Shown here piece after piece: positions 49,315 to 57,248 of a stretch of 64,000 bases of DNA (position 1 is the stretch's first letter; every line of letters starts with the position of its first letter). The DNA is taken from positions 85,201 through 149,200 of the forward strand of contig JAVZMA010000001.1 in assembly GCA_038883475.1 (NCBI GenBank). The letters are read 5' to 3'. The notes below the pieces were generated by a model, which was not told the origin of the DNA, made no database searches, and worked only from the letters and a program-made list of their open reading frames with translations. Source of the DNA: JAVZLH01 sp038883475. Lineage in GTDB: Archaea > Thermoproteota > Bathyarchaeia > Bathyarchaeales > Bathycorpusculaceae. A program made the translations under genes and the position numbers.

Positions 49315-50790
49315 TCAGAGGAACTTCACTAAATCCTCCCGTTTTATCCTCGGCAACTCCTTCTTTATTCCAGCAAGGTACCTCGCTATGTCTTTAACCC
49401 TTTCTATGTTGTAGGTTCCCATCATCATAATTGTCTCCATAATTGGCGACCCGCCACCATGGACGCCGGCTACTTGATTGACTCCAGTGAGATCTGAAGC
49501 TAGAACGTTTTCGGCTAATCTGAATGCTCTATGCACATACTCAGGTGAGAGGTTTGGATTGCGCATGATGTATTTATTGAGGAGAGGTCCAACCTCTTCG
49601 TTGTAGAAGTCTTCTTCAAAGGGAAGCGTGCAGGCGAGACCTCCGGCTAAGTCTGCCAGAATTTCGTATTCATGGTATATGTTTTCTCCTGCCAGTCGCC
49701 TTCCTGCGTTTGTATATACGGGGTCAGGGATGTAAGTCCCAGATGGGGATTTGATGGCGTAGTGTGCGCTGGCTATTCCAGCAGCATATACGAGTTCAGA
49801 TATGCCGATGTACTTGGATAGCTTGTCGCGTACATGGCTTTCTCTCTCGATGTTGTTGCATTCCGCAACCAAAGCGGCGGTACCACATAGCACGTCGGTT
49901 ACCGCTGGCTTGCAGCCAGTATAACTATGCCTATGGTAGAGGGCGAAAAGCAACGCTAGGGCTCTTGCATATTCCCATTCGCCGCACATGAAGACCCTTT
50001 CCCACGGCACAAACACATCGTCAAATATTGTAAGCGATTCTGCATCTCCATAATTAACAATTGGAGCGTCTAGTTTTACCCTTTTACGCAGATACGCAGG
50101 ACGGACAACAAGTTTAACTCCATCAGCGTCGGCTGGGATTGCAAAGGCAACAGCCCAGTCACCCTCTTCTTTCGTTAGGGTACGCGTGGGAATGGCTATA
50201 ATTTCATCTGCATAAGGCGCAATAGTATTATGTGCTTTGGCGCCCCTAACAACAATGCCATCATCCCGTTTTTCAACAACTCGCAGATAAAGGTCGGGAT
50301 CCTTCTGTTCGTGAGGCCTCTTTATTCGGTCGCCTTTGACATCTGTTTGGGCGCAGTTTGCAACTATGTCGTTTTCTTGGAAGAATTTTAGGTAGTTGAT
50401 AAAGCGGTCGTAGTAGTTTGTGTTGTATTGCATGTCTATGAGTTTTGTGGCAACTGAGAGGGCGTTCATCGCGTCTATTCCCATACAGCGCTGAATGCAG
50501 CCGCCAGTACGCTGGCAAAGTAGGCGGGTCATTTCTTGCTTCTTTAGGAGGTCTTCCTTGCTTTGGTGAATGTGACAGAAGCGATTAATTTTTTCTCCAG
50601 TGATGTGAGATGTAGCCGTGCAGACATCTTCAAACTCTGGGTTGTTAGCCATATCGAAGGTTGTGCAGATGACATTTATTCCTGGTTGAAGTCTCCTATC
50701 AAGTCTGTCTACTTTTTCACCACCAATGTATACGTTTTTCTTCATTTTTTTAAGTCTCTCAATATAGTCTTCCTTAGTTTTGATTGCCAA
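49315..50790 (-). CDS. abfD: 4-hydroxybutyryl-CoA dehydratase / vinylacetyl-CoA delta-isomerase
   Basis: This FAD and [4Fe-4S] enzyme dehydrates 4-hydroxybutyryl-CoA to crotonyl-CoA by a ketyl-radical mechanism. It belongs to the HpaB fold, but the AbfD-specific cluster ligands are present: Cys98 and Cys102 in GGCIQRCMG, and His286 and Cys293 in YHRHSYTGC, with the same spacing as in the clostridial enzyme. HpaB-type monooxygenases lack these. The 491 residues match. The TTG start at 50790 follows GGAGG. It heads a minus-strand run with 3-hydroxyacyl-CoA dehydrogenase and crotonase, the next two steps of 4-hydroxybutyrate conversion to acetoacetyl-CoA. Confidence 0.93.
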   Translation of the reverse strand: MAIKTKEDYIERLKKMKKNVYIGGEKVDRLDRRLQPGINVICTTFDMANNPEFEDVCTATSHITGEKINRFCHIHQSKEDLLKKQEMTRLLCQRTGGCIQRCMGIDAMNALSVATKLIDMQYNTNYYDRFINYLKFFQENDIVANCAQTDVKGDRIKRPHEQKDPDLYLRVVEKRDDGIVVRGAKAHNTIAPYADEIIAIPTRTLTKEEGDWAVAFAIPADADGVKLVVRPAYLRKRVKLDAPIVNYGDAESLTIFDDVFVPWERVFMCGEWEYARALALLFALYHRHSYTGCKPAVTDVLCGTAALVAECNNIERESHVRDKLSKYIGISELVYAAGIASAHYAIKSPSGTYIPDPVYTNAGRRLAGENIYHEYEILADLAGGLACTLPFEEDFYNEEVGPLLNKYIMRNPNLSPEYVHRAFRLAENVLASDLTGVNQVAGVHGGGSPIMETIMMMGTYNIERVKDIARYLAGIKKELPRIKREDLVKFL

Positions 50791-50964
50791 CTTTAAACCT
50801 CCATTTCAGTGTCCGTATGTATGTAGAGTCATGTTTTTAAAGCTTAACTTCCAATTTTCAAAAAGGCATCATTTTATGTCTGTGCCTTGCAAAGCAAAAC
50901 AAAATGCTATTATGCGGCTGGATTACTGAATAGTGTCTAAAAACTATTGAGGTGGTTATTGGCG

Positions 50965-51432
50965 ATGAGCGGAGAAGAAAGCTGTCTTGAAGGTTTTAAG
51001 GTGGGCGAGAAGGCTGTTTCGCCGGGCAGAACGATAACTGAGGCGGACATAGTGATGTTTGCTGGCATTTCTGGAGACTGGACTGAACTGCATACAAACG
51101 CTGAGTATATGAAAAAAAGCCCCTTCGGTCAGAGAATAGCTCATGGAATGCTGACTTTGAGTGTAGCCTCTGGGCTGGCGCTGCGGACGAAGGAACGCTC
51201 TTCAATGGAGGTTTTGGCTTTTCTTGGATTGGACAATGTTAGGTTTGTAGCCCCAGTTCTCATAGGTGACACTATAAGGGTTGAGTCAGAAATCATTGAA
51301 GCGAGACCAAGTAAAAGCAGACCCGGTGCTGGAATATTGAAGTTCAAGAATAGTGTGAAGAACCAGAGAGACGAAGTTGTGGCAACGTATGAAACAGCCT
51401 TAATGGTGAGTGCGCAAGCGAAAGGGCAATAA
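50965..51432 (+). CDS. MaoC-like (R)-hydratase, hotdog fold
   Basis: The roughly 155-residue protein has the hydratase-2 motif: GISGDWTELHTNAEYMKKSP, with the catalytic Asp and His, followed by FGQRIAHGMLTLSVASGL. It would hydrate a 2-enoyl-CoA to the (R)-3-hydroxyacyl-CoA or dehydrate the reverse. It is divergent from abfD by about 175 bases. The ATG at 50965 follows GAGGTGG at 9 bases; a TTG at 50947 would add six residues. Confidence 0.86.
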   Translation: MSGEESCLEGFKVGEKAVSPGRTITEADIVMFAGISGDWTELHTNAEYMKKSPFGQRIAHGMLTLSVASGLALRTKERSSMEVLAFLGLDNVRFVAPVLIGDTIRVESEIIEARPSKSRPGAGILKFKNSVKNQRDEVVATYETALMVSAQAKGQ

Positions 51433-51503
51433 AATTTTCATAATGCCATTTTTCTTTCACCCTCGACAGTTTGCTTTCAGCAACATCATGGATGTGAAAA
51501 CAC

Positions 51504-52916
51504 GTGGGCTCGGCTTCGTTGGATTTAATGTTTAATCCGAGGACGGTTGCGTTGATTGGTGCTTCAGAGGATAAACTCAAGTCTGGAGGGCTGTTTTTAA
51601 ACAGTTTTATTGAGTGCGGTTTGAAAAGCAAGCTTTTCTTGGTTAACCCTAAGGGAGGGGAAATTCGAGGTTTCAAAGCTTATCCAAGCGTGTTAGACAT
51701 CCCTGAAGAAATAGACCTAGCCATAATTGCAATACCTGCGCATGCAACACCGAAGGCTGTTGAGGAATGTTCCAAAAAGGGCGTTAAGTTTGTTGTGATT
51801 CATGCTGCGGGTTTTGGAGAGTTGGGCGATGATGGAAAAAAGATAGAGGCGGAAATGGTGAGGACTGCGAGGGGAAGGGGAACACGCATTATTGGTCCAA
51901 ACTGCATGGGCTTGTACTGTCCAGAAGTGGGGCTTAACACCATTCTTCCTTATGTTGGCGGGTTGACTGAGGAAAGTGGGGATGTTGCTGCTGTTTCCCA
52001 AAGTGGATGGGTAAGCGAACATATTATAATTGTTGGTTATGAGCGGGGACTCCGATTCAGCAAAGTTTTAAGCATAGGAAACCAGTCTGACCTAACACTT
52101 ACTGAAGTTCTCAAATACTTAGGCTCAGATTCTAAGACAAAAATTATCTCTGCCTACATTGAAGGAGTAAAAGACGGAAAAGCCTTCATGGAAGCCGCAA
52201 AGGAAGCATCTAAAAACAAGCCCATTATTGTTTGGAAGGCTGGAAAAACAGAAGCCGCCGCGAGAGCCGCTTTTTCCCATACTGGTTCGTTGGCGGGAAA
52301 TTATGCAATCCACGAAGCAGTTTTTAAACAGACAGGAATTATATCTGCTCGTGGAATTGAGGAGTTAATTGACTTGGCAATGGCTTTTAAATGTCCTTAC
52401 CTGCCGAAAGGAAATAAAGTTGGCGTAATAGTTGGAGCTGGAGGTGCTGGGGTCGCAGCTTCGGATGCATGCGAATCGCTTGGTTTAAAAGTGGAGAAAC
52501 TGCCAGACGACGCTATATTAGAGATTAAGGAGATTTTGAGGGGTTTGATTCCTCCCTCCTCTGGGTTTTCTAACCCCGTGGATTTGGTTTGGCTTCCCTT
52601 TGGACAAGCATCAAAAATCCATCCGCAAATCGTTGATGTGATGTCTAAGGCTGTTGACTCGTTTATGATATTGGAATATGACCCGTTCGCGGTTGTAACA
52701 CGGGAAATTTTCGCCGAAGAATACCGTGAGACTATGATTAAAACTATGGAAAAAATTAAAAAGCCAATAGTGCTTGTGACGCCGCATCCAACAAGAGATT
52801 TAGATATAAGCCCTTGGACAAAAAGCGGGTTACCAGTCTACCCAACGCCGGAAAGAGCCGCGAAAGCCCTTTCAGCCCTAACCCAACGCTCCAAATATCT
52901 CCAAACCAAGAGATAG
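51504..52916 (+). CDS. ADP-forming acyl-CoA synthetase, alpha-type subunit (second copy)
   Basis: The protein resembles the copy at 44046-45470 along its length: MFNPRTVALIGASEDKLKSG at the N-terminus, GTRIIGPNCMGLYCPEVG and the phospho-histidine region AAFSHTGSLAGNYAIHEA. It would transfer phosphate between a CoA-thioester-derived acyl phosphate and its ATP-grasp partner, which is not found here. The GTG at 51504 or the ATG at 51528 could start it. It ends about 50 bases before tRNA-Gly. Confidence 0.86.
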   Translation: MGSASLDLMFNPRTVALIGASEDKLKSGGLFLNSFIECGLKSKLFLVNPKGGEIRGFKAYPSVLDIPEEIDLAIIAIPAHATPKAVEECSKKGVKFVVIHAAGFGELGDDGKKIEAEMVRTARGRGTRIIGPNCMGLYCPEVGLNTILPYVGGLTEESGDVAAVSQSGWVSEHIIIVGYERGLRFSKVLSIGNQSDLTLTEVLKYLGSDSKTKIISAYIEGVKDGKAFMEAAKEASKNKPIIVWKAGKTEAAARAAFSHTGSLAGNYAIHEAVFKQTGIISARGIEELIDLAMAFKCPYLPKGNKVGVIVGAGGAGVAASDACESLGLKVEKLPDDAILEIKEILRGLIPPSSGFSNPVDLVWLPFGQASKIHPQIVDVMSKAVDSFMILEYDPFAVVTREIFAEEYRETMIKTMEKIKKPIVLVTPHPTRDLDISPWTKSGLPVYPTPERAAKALSALTQRSKYLQTKR

Positions 52917-52969
52917 CCAACAAAAACATTTACAACACCAATGATAAATAATAGTTTTAGTGTGAGACT

Positions 52970-53043
52970 GCGGCCGTAGTCTAGCTTGGTTAGGACTTCG
53001 GCCTCCCAAGCCGGCGACCCGGGTTCAAATCCCGGCGGCCGCA
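52970..53043 (+). tRNA. tRNA-Gly (anticodon CCC)
   Basis: The cloverleaf folds cleanly: acceptor GCGGCCG pairs with CGGCCGC, the D-arm has GTCTAGCTTGGTTAGGAC, and the anticodon stem TCGGC/GCCGG encloses the loop CTCCCAA, giving anticodon CCC. The T-arm is CCGGGTTCAAATCCCGG, and the discriminator is A. CCA is not encoded. There is no intron. It reads glycine codon GGG. Confidence 0.95.
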
Positions 53044-53079
53044 CTCTTTCAAGGAGATAATCGTGGCAGGTGAGTGGCG

Positions 53080-53493
53080 ATGGAAGCTTTAGGAAGAGTC
53101 GTTTGCATAAAAACTTGGGATGATTTTAAAAAGCGTGCAGTTATTCTGCGCCCTAGAAGTGTTATGTACTTTTTGCAGTGGGCTCCTCTTTCAAAGCCTC
53201 CTTTGGCCTTAAGATTTCTTTTTACCTCAGAAAACACTTTGTACATGTTTTTAGATTGTGCTGATGGTGATGTCTTCAAGCAGACAAAAATTCTAATTAA
53301 AGGTAAAGGTGGAAAGCAAAGGTATGTTTTGCATGGAGACATTAAAGAGTTCATCGTTGAGGAACTGGGTAGAAGGGATTTAGATGTTATTTCTCCAATT
53401 TTTTCACCCGCGAGATACCTTACCTCATTGCTCATTCAAAAGGTTCGTGGGAAAGCTTTTGAAAAAGCTAATTTTGTTAATACAGCAGAGTAA
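53080..53493 (+). CDS. Hypothetical protein between tRNA-Gly and RNase P subunit
   Basis: The family is not recognised. The 137-residue protein is a mixed alpha/beta, Lys/Arg-rich chain with LGRVVCIKTWDDFKKRAVIL, LRFLFTSENTLYMFLDCADG and a basic turn LIKGKGGKQRYVLHG. The ATG at 53080 follows AGGTGA. It lies 37 bases after the tRNA and 24 before the Rpp21 gene, so it may be read with the RNase P operon. A role in RNA biology is a guess from context only. Confidence 0.65.
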   Translation: MEALGRVVCIKTWDDFKKRAVILRPRSVMYFLQWAPLSKPPLALRFLFTSENTLYMFLDCADGDVFKQTKILIKGKGGKQRYVLHGDIKEFIVEELGRRDLDVISPIFSPARYLTSLLIQKVRGKAFEKANFVNTAE

Positions 53494-53517
53494 TACTAGG
53501 TTTCGGCTGACCCAAGC

Positions 53518-53841
53518 ATGGATAACGATACTAAACGGTTAGCTTTAAGTCGTATTCGAACGCTTTTCAGTTTAGCCGAGGAAACCTATTCGGAAGACCC
53601 TGTTTTGGCTCAGCGTTATGTTGACATAGCCCGAAGGATAGCGATGGCTGCGAGGGTTCGCTTGCCGAAGGAGTATAGGCGACAAGTTTGTAGGCATTGT
53701 AAAAGCTTTATCTTGCCAGGAGTGAATTGTCGTGTGCGGATAAAGCAGAGAAGGGAGCCGCATGTTGTAGTTACGTGCTTTAACTGTGGTAAACATATGC
53801 GGATACCGTTAAAGGGTGTTAAGGAGAAAGTCGGGACATGA
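53518..53841 (+). CDS. rnp4: RNase P protein component 4 (Rpp21)
   Basis: Rpp21 binds Rpp29 and the RNA of RNase P, which trims tRNA 5' ends. The N-terminal helices (RLALSRIRTLFSLAEE and DPVLAQRYVDIARRIAMAAR) precede the zinc ribbon with CRHCKSFILPGVNC and CFNCGKHMRIP. The 107 residues are typical. The YhbY gene overlaps it by four bases, an arrangement common in archaea. Confidence 0.94.
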   Translation: MDNDTKRLALSRIRTLFSLAEETYSEDPVLAQRYVDIARRIAMAARVRLPKEYRRQVCRHCKSFILPGVNCRVRIKQRREPHVVVTCFNCGKHMRIPLKGVKEKVGT

Positions 53842-54137
53842 GTAAACTGACGGCGGGTATGAAGCGGCGCATCAAAAGGGAAATGAGCGGTGAAAAGCCA
53901 ACAATATGGGTTGGAAAGGGCGGGGCTTCACAGGATTTGTTGGAGGAAATTGGAAAACAACTGGAGCAAAAAGAAATGGTTAAAGTCAAAATCTTGAAGA
54001 GTGCACTTGAAGGAAAAAAGGCTTATGCGATTGCCTCGGTGATTGCTGATAAAACTGGAGCAACCCTTGTAGAGGTTAGAGGACACACGCTTGTCCTTTA
54101 CAAACGTCGGGAAAAACGCTTTAAACCGCCGAAGTAA
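53838..54137 (+). CDS. YhbY/CRM-domain RNA-binding protein
   Basis: The single CRM domain is plain: TIWVGKGGASQDLLEEIGKQ, followed by MVKVKILKSALEGKKAYAIA and LVEVRGHTLVLYKR. Such proteins bind pre-ribosomal subunits. The 99 residues are typical. It overlaps rnp4 by four bases. In many archaea the S19e gene follows directly; here about 2.1 kb with two other genes intervene. Confidence 0.91.
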   Translation: MSKLTAGMKRRIKREMSGEKPTIWVGKGGASQDLLEEIGKQLEQKEMVKVKILKSALEGKKAYAIASVIADKTGATLVEVRGHTLVLYKRREKRFKPPK

Positions 54138-54169
54138 AGAAAAGTTTTGGGTTTTTAATTTTGTTTGGT

Positions 54170-54439
54170 TTAAATAGGTTTGCGTTCAACTTTGAAAATT
54201 ACTGGTCTATCCGAGTCTGGACATTGTATGGTTTCCTTGTAGTTTATCCAGTCTTGTGCTGGAGTGTCTCTGCATAGGGCTGTGAGGTAAGGAGCCATAG
54301 CCATAAGCGCGTAGAGGCATAGTCTGTCGCTTTCTTCTTTGATTATTTCTGGTTCCTCAAATGTTATTTTGTCTCCAATTTTGTAGTAGGGGCAGTTTCC
54401 TCGAGATTCTTTTACTGTTAAAATAACTTTGTAGGGCAT
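54170..54439 (-). CDS. TIGR04076 family small protein
   Basis: The 89-residue protein reads VILTVKESRGNCPYYKIGDK, then a central LCLYALMAMAPYLTALCRD, and ends DRPVIFKVERK, the pattern of TIGR04076. Conserved cysteines (CPYYKIGD, IQCPDSDRPV) hint at metal or redox function, which is unknown for the family. It is on the minus strand and interrupts the plus-strand RNA-processing cluster. Confidence 0.8.
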   Translation of the reverse strand: MPYKVILTVKESRGNCPYYKIGDKITFEEPEIIKEESDRLCLYALMAMAPYLTALCRDTPAQDWINYKETIQCPDSDRPVIFKVERKPI

Positions 54440-54621
54440 TTTGGCACCCGTGGAAAATATGCGTATTTTAAGGTATTAAAATGTTGGCAATCAATAACTG
54501 GTGGCTGGACATATGAACTGTTGTTGAGTTAAGTGCGTGTAAAAGATGGAGGGAAAATATGTAGAAAAAATTCAATAGTCTTAAATAAAAAGGATGCGAA
54601 GGAAAAGTTGGCGTTACTACT

Positions 54622-56136
54622 ATGACGAAAGAACGTACCGAAACAGAAGTGATTGAAGCCAAATTCACCGTCAGTTCTGTGGCGGATGAGCGTGTCCACA
54701 CAGGCATAGATGGGCTAGATCCACTAATTGAAGGGGGTCTTCCTAAAGGAAGCCTTGTTCTTTTGGCTGGAAATCCTGGTACGGGTAAGACCATTTTTAG
54801 TATGCAGTTTCTTTATCGTGGAGTGAAGGATTACGGAGAAAATGGGATTTACGTGTCTTTTGCTGAGAGCGAAGAGGCTATTTTTCACAATATGTCTAAG
54901 GTTTTCGGGTTCGACATTGGAGATGTTAAGGATAAATTGAAGGTTTTGGACTTTACCACCGTGACAGAGAAGGGTTTGTCAACCGTTTTGGAAATGATCC
55001 TTGAGGAAGTTGCAGCGTCAAACGCCAAAAGGCTTGTGATTGACTCTTTTAGTGCTATGGCGCAGGCTTTTAAGGAGCCGATTGAAGCGAGAAGCATACT
55101 TCACAACATTCTCGGCAAGCTTGTTAGGCAGTTGGGATGCACAACACTTCTTATTATAGAGGTCCCAACGGGAAGCGAAAGGTTGGGCATAAGCATTGAA
55201 GAGTTCGTCGCTGACGGCGTCATCTTCCTAAAGAAAGACTACCACAACGACATGCTCATCAGAGAAATTGAAATAAAGAAAATGCGAGGAACTAGAGTCG
55301 AAAGACAAAAATTCCTTTGCACGATGCATAAAGGCTTTAAAGTATTCAAACCCTTCAATCTAAAGGAAATTGAGAAACTGGAGAACCTGCCTAAGTTTGA
55401 GGCAACCAGAGGCACTAAAACCCATTATCCAAGCGGAATCCCAGAACTTGACGAAATCCTCGGCGGAAACGGCTATCCTAGAGGAGCTTCAGTTTTATTC
55501 GAATTAGGCGAAAACGTTCCTCTTGATGCCTTATTCGCAGTTTTAGCCCCTACAGCAGCAAACTTCATAATGAGAAACAGAGGGCTAATGGTAGTACCTC
55601 CACTTGCATACGGTCCCGACGACGTAAAGAAAATTGTTGCGTCATTCACCGGAGAAGAACAGTTTGAAAAGTGCGCTATGGTCACAGCTTTTCCTAATCC
55701 ATTAGTGGATGCAAGCAAACCATATGTTATACTTTGGAAAGACCCTGTAGTAGAAAAATTGGACCCTGTAGAAAACTTCAATCTTTACATTGAATACTCC
55801 ATGGCGCTGGCAAGTAGACTTGGCAAAAATGTAATGCATATTCTAAATGCTGACAACATTACGTACATGGTGTGGGGCGGTGGACCCCTTGTGGCTTCAG
55901 CGATCGGAAGGTCGACTATTGCAAACAACGCCGGAAAGGACTTGATGGTTTACGTGGCTATGCCCAGTTTTCCTGAAGTTACAAAAATTTTGTCCGACAC
56001 TTTGCACATGCATTTTAAGATAGAGGAAAAAAATGGAGCGATTATACTTTATGGGAAGAAGCCTAAGACAACTATCTATGTTGTAGAGCCCGATCCCTCT
56101 AGAGGGTGCCGAGTTAGACTCACACCAATGTTGTAA
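54622..56136 (+). CDS. KaiC/GvpD-like RecA-fold ATPase with a degenerate second domain
   Basis: The first domain has VHTGIDGLDPLIEGGLPKGS, a Walker A site GNPGTGKTIF (residues 50-59), a Walker B-like KRLVIDSFSAM and the IGISIEEFVADGVIFL segment, all KaiC-like. The second domain starts GIPELDEILGGNGYPRGASV and lacks a P-loop, since ELGENVPLDALF replaces it, so only one ATP site is expected. The gas-vesicle regulator GvpD is a similar relative. Length 504. A candidate TATA element is at 54580-54588. Function in this organism is unknown. Confidence 0.82.
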   Translation: MTKERTETEVIEAKFTVSSVADERVHTGIDGLDPLIEGGLPKGSLVLLAGNPGTGKTIFSMQFLYRGVKDYGENGIYVSFAESEEAIFHNMSKVFGFDIGDVKDKLKVLDFTTVTEKGLSTVLEMILEEVAASNAKRLVIDSFSAMAQAFKEPIEARSILHNILGKLVRQLGCTTLLIIEVPTGSERLGISIEEFVADGVIFLKKDYHNDMLIREIEIKKMRGTRVERQKFLCTMHKGFKVFKPFNLKEIEKLENLPKFEATRGTKTHYPSGIPELDEILGGNGYPRGASVLFELGENVPLDALFAVLAPTAANFIMRNRGLMVVPPLAYGPDDVKKIVASFTGEEQFEKCAMVTAFPNPLVDASKPYVILWKDPVVEKLDPVENFNLYIEYSMALASRLGKNVMHILNADNITYMVWGGGPLVASAIGRSTIANNAGKDLMVYVAMPSFPEVTKILSDTLHMHFKIEEKNGAIILYGKKPKTTIYVVEPDPSRGCRVRLTPML

Positions 56137-56223
56137 GAGAGGGCAAAAGCGTCGCTCTTTTCCTCATCATTCTTTTATGTTTCATAATTGGCGCTTCTTT
56201 TTAAATCCAAAAACTTTTACCAC

Positions 56224-56236
56224 AACTTTTAAATTT
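56224..56236 (+). promoter_or_regulatory. Candidate TATA box of the S19e operon
   Basis: ACTTTTAAATTTC about 50 bases before the S19e start fits an archaeal TATA element, with a leader of about 20 bases. It would drive the run from S19e to FtsY, which has tiny gaps or overlaps throughout. Confidence 0.4.
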
Positions 56237-56279
56237 CATACCTGACACGCTTACTGAAGGAACAAGAGGATAAAGAGAA

Positions 56280-56747
56280 TTGACCGCAGTCTACAACGTG
56301 CCAGCATCAAAATTTATTGAAAAATTAGCCCAATACCTAAAAGAAAACGTAGACGAAGTAAACCCGCCGTCATGGTCAAGTTTCGTCAAAACAGGCGCCC
56401 ATGTCCAAAAACCACCTCAAAACCCAGATTGGTGGTATATACGATGCGCTTCGCTGTTACGTAAAATCTACGTTCACGGACCAATCGGATTAGAAAGATT
56501 AAGAGCCGAATACGGGGGGAGAAAAGATTTCGGCGTGAGACCCGAACACGCCGTAAAGGCTGGCGGAGCAATAATAAGAAAAGCTCTGCAGCAGCTTGAG
56601 GCTGCGGGATTAATTGAAAAGCTTCCAGCACGCGGAAGAAAAGTGACAGCAGAAGGAAGAAAACTTCTACAAGAAATAACTGAAGAACTAAGCAGAGAAT
56701 ATGCTAAAGAGATTCCAGAATTAGAGAAATATCAGAAAGGCGACTGA
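56280..56747 (+). CDS. rps19e: Small-subunit ribosomal protein S19e
   Basis: S19e is needed for late small-subunit maturation. The pattern TAVYNVPASKFIEKLAQYLK, PPSWSSFVKTGAHVQKPPQN and WWYIRCASLLRKIYVHGPIG is diagnostic, followed by a winged-helix part (KALQQLEAAGLIEKLPARGR). The start is TTG 56280. Length 155. First gene of the S19e-PDCD5-L39e-L31e-eIF6-LX-prefoldin-FtsY operon. Confidence 0.95.
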   Translation: MTAVYNVPASKFIEKLAQYLKENVDEVNPPSWSSFVKTGAHVQKPPQNPDWWYIRCASLLRKIYVHGPIGLERLRAEYGGRKDFGVRPEHAVKAGGAIIRKALQQLEAAGLIEKLPARGRKVTAEGRKLLQEITEELSREYAKEIPELEKYQKGD

Positions 56748-56748
56748 G

Positions 56749-57078
56749 ATGTCAGACGAAGAGCTCGAAGAACTGCGTAAAAGAAAACTTTTAGAATTAC
56801 AACGTCAGATGGCTGAAGAACAAAAAAGGGCGCAGATGCAGCAACAGCTAGAACTAGAGAAACAAGCTATACTGAGAAGCATATTAACTCCGGAAGCAAG
56901 GCAAAGGCTGACAAACTTGAAGATGGTCAAGCCAGAATTCACATCCCAACTGGAATTACAGCTGATCCAACTAGCACAACAAGGAAAATTGCCGATACCC
57001 TTAACAGACGAACAGCTAAAGCAGATACTTGTACAACTGCAAACAAGGAGACGTGAAACAAAAATAAGAAGGATATGA
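56749..57078 (+). CDS. PDCD5-family DNA-binding protein
   Basis: The 109-residue protein has a helical N-terminus (EELRKRKLLELQRQMAEEQK), the core ILTPEARQRLTNLKMVKPEF and LIQLAQQGKLPIPLTDEQLK, and a basic C-terminus (RRRETKIRRI). Archaeal members bind DNA or nucleic acid and are linked to ribosomal genes. It begins one base after the S19e stop. Confidence 0.93.
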   Translation: MSDEELEELRKRKLLELQRQMAEEQKRAQMQQQLELEKQAILRSILTPEARQRLTNLKMVKPEFTSQLELQLIQLAQQGKLPIPLTDEQLKQILVQLQTRRRETKIRRI

Positions 57079-57080
57079 AT

Positions 57081-57236
57081 ATGGCGCGAAACAAACCAAC
57101 GGCAAAAAAACTTAGACTAGCAAAAGCGGGAAAACAAAAGAAAGCCGTTCCATCATGGGTTATGGCGAAAACAGCCGGAAAATTCAGAACGCACCCAAAA
57201 AGGAGACAATGGCGAACAAGAAAAATAAAGGCATAG
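57081..57236 (+). CDS. rpl39e: Large-subunit ribosomal protein L39e
   Basis: The tiny 51-residue protein lines the peptide exit tunnel. It starts MARNKPTAKKLRLAKAGKQK, contains AVPSWVMAKTAGKF and ends RRQWRTRKIKA, all typical of L39e. It is translated from ATG 57081, three bases after the PDCD5 stop. Confidence 0.95.
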   Translation: MARNKPTAKKLRLAKAGKQKKAVPSWVMAKTAGKFRTHPKRRQWRTRKIKA

Positions 57237-57248
57237 GAGGATTGCTGA

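Noticed and set aside
49315..50790. 4-hydroxyphenylacetate 3-monooxygenase (HpaB) as the function
   Set aside because: Cys98, Cys102, His286 and Cys293 match the Fe-S ligands of 4-hydroxybutyryl-CoA dehydratase, which HpaB lacks.
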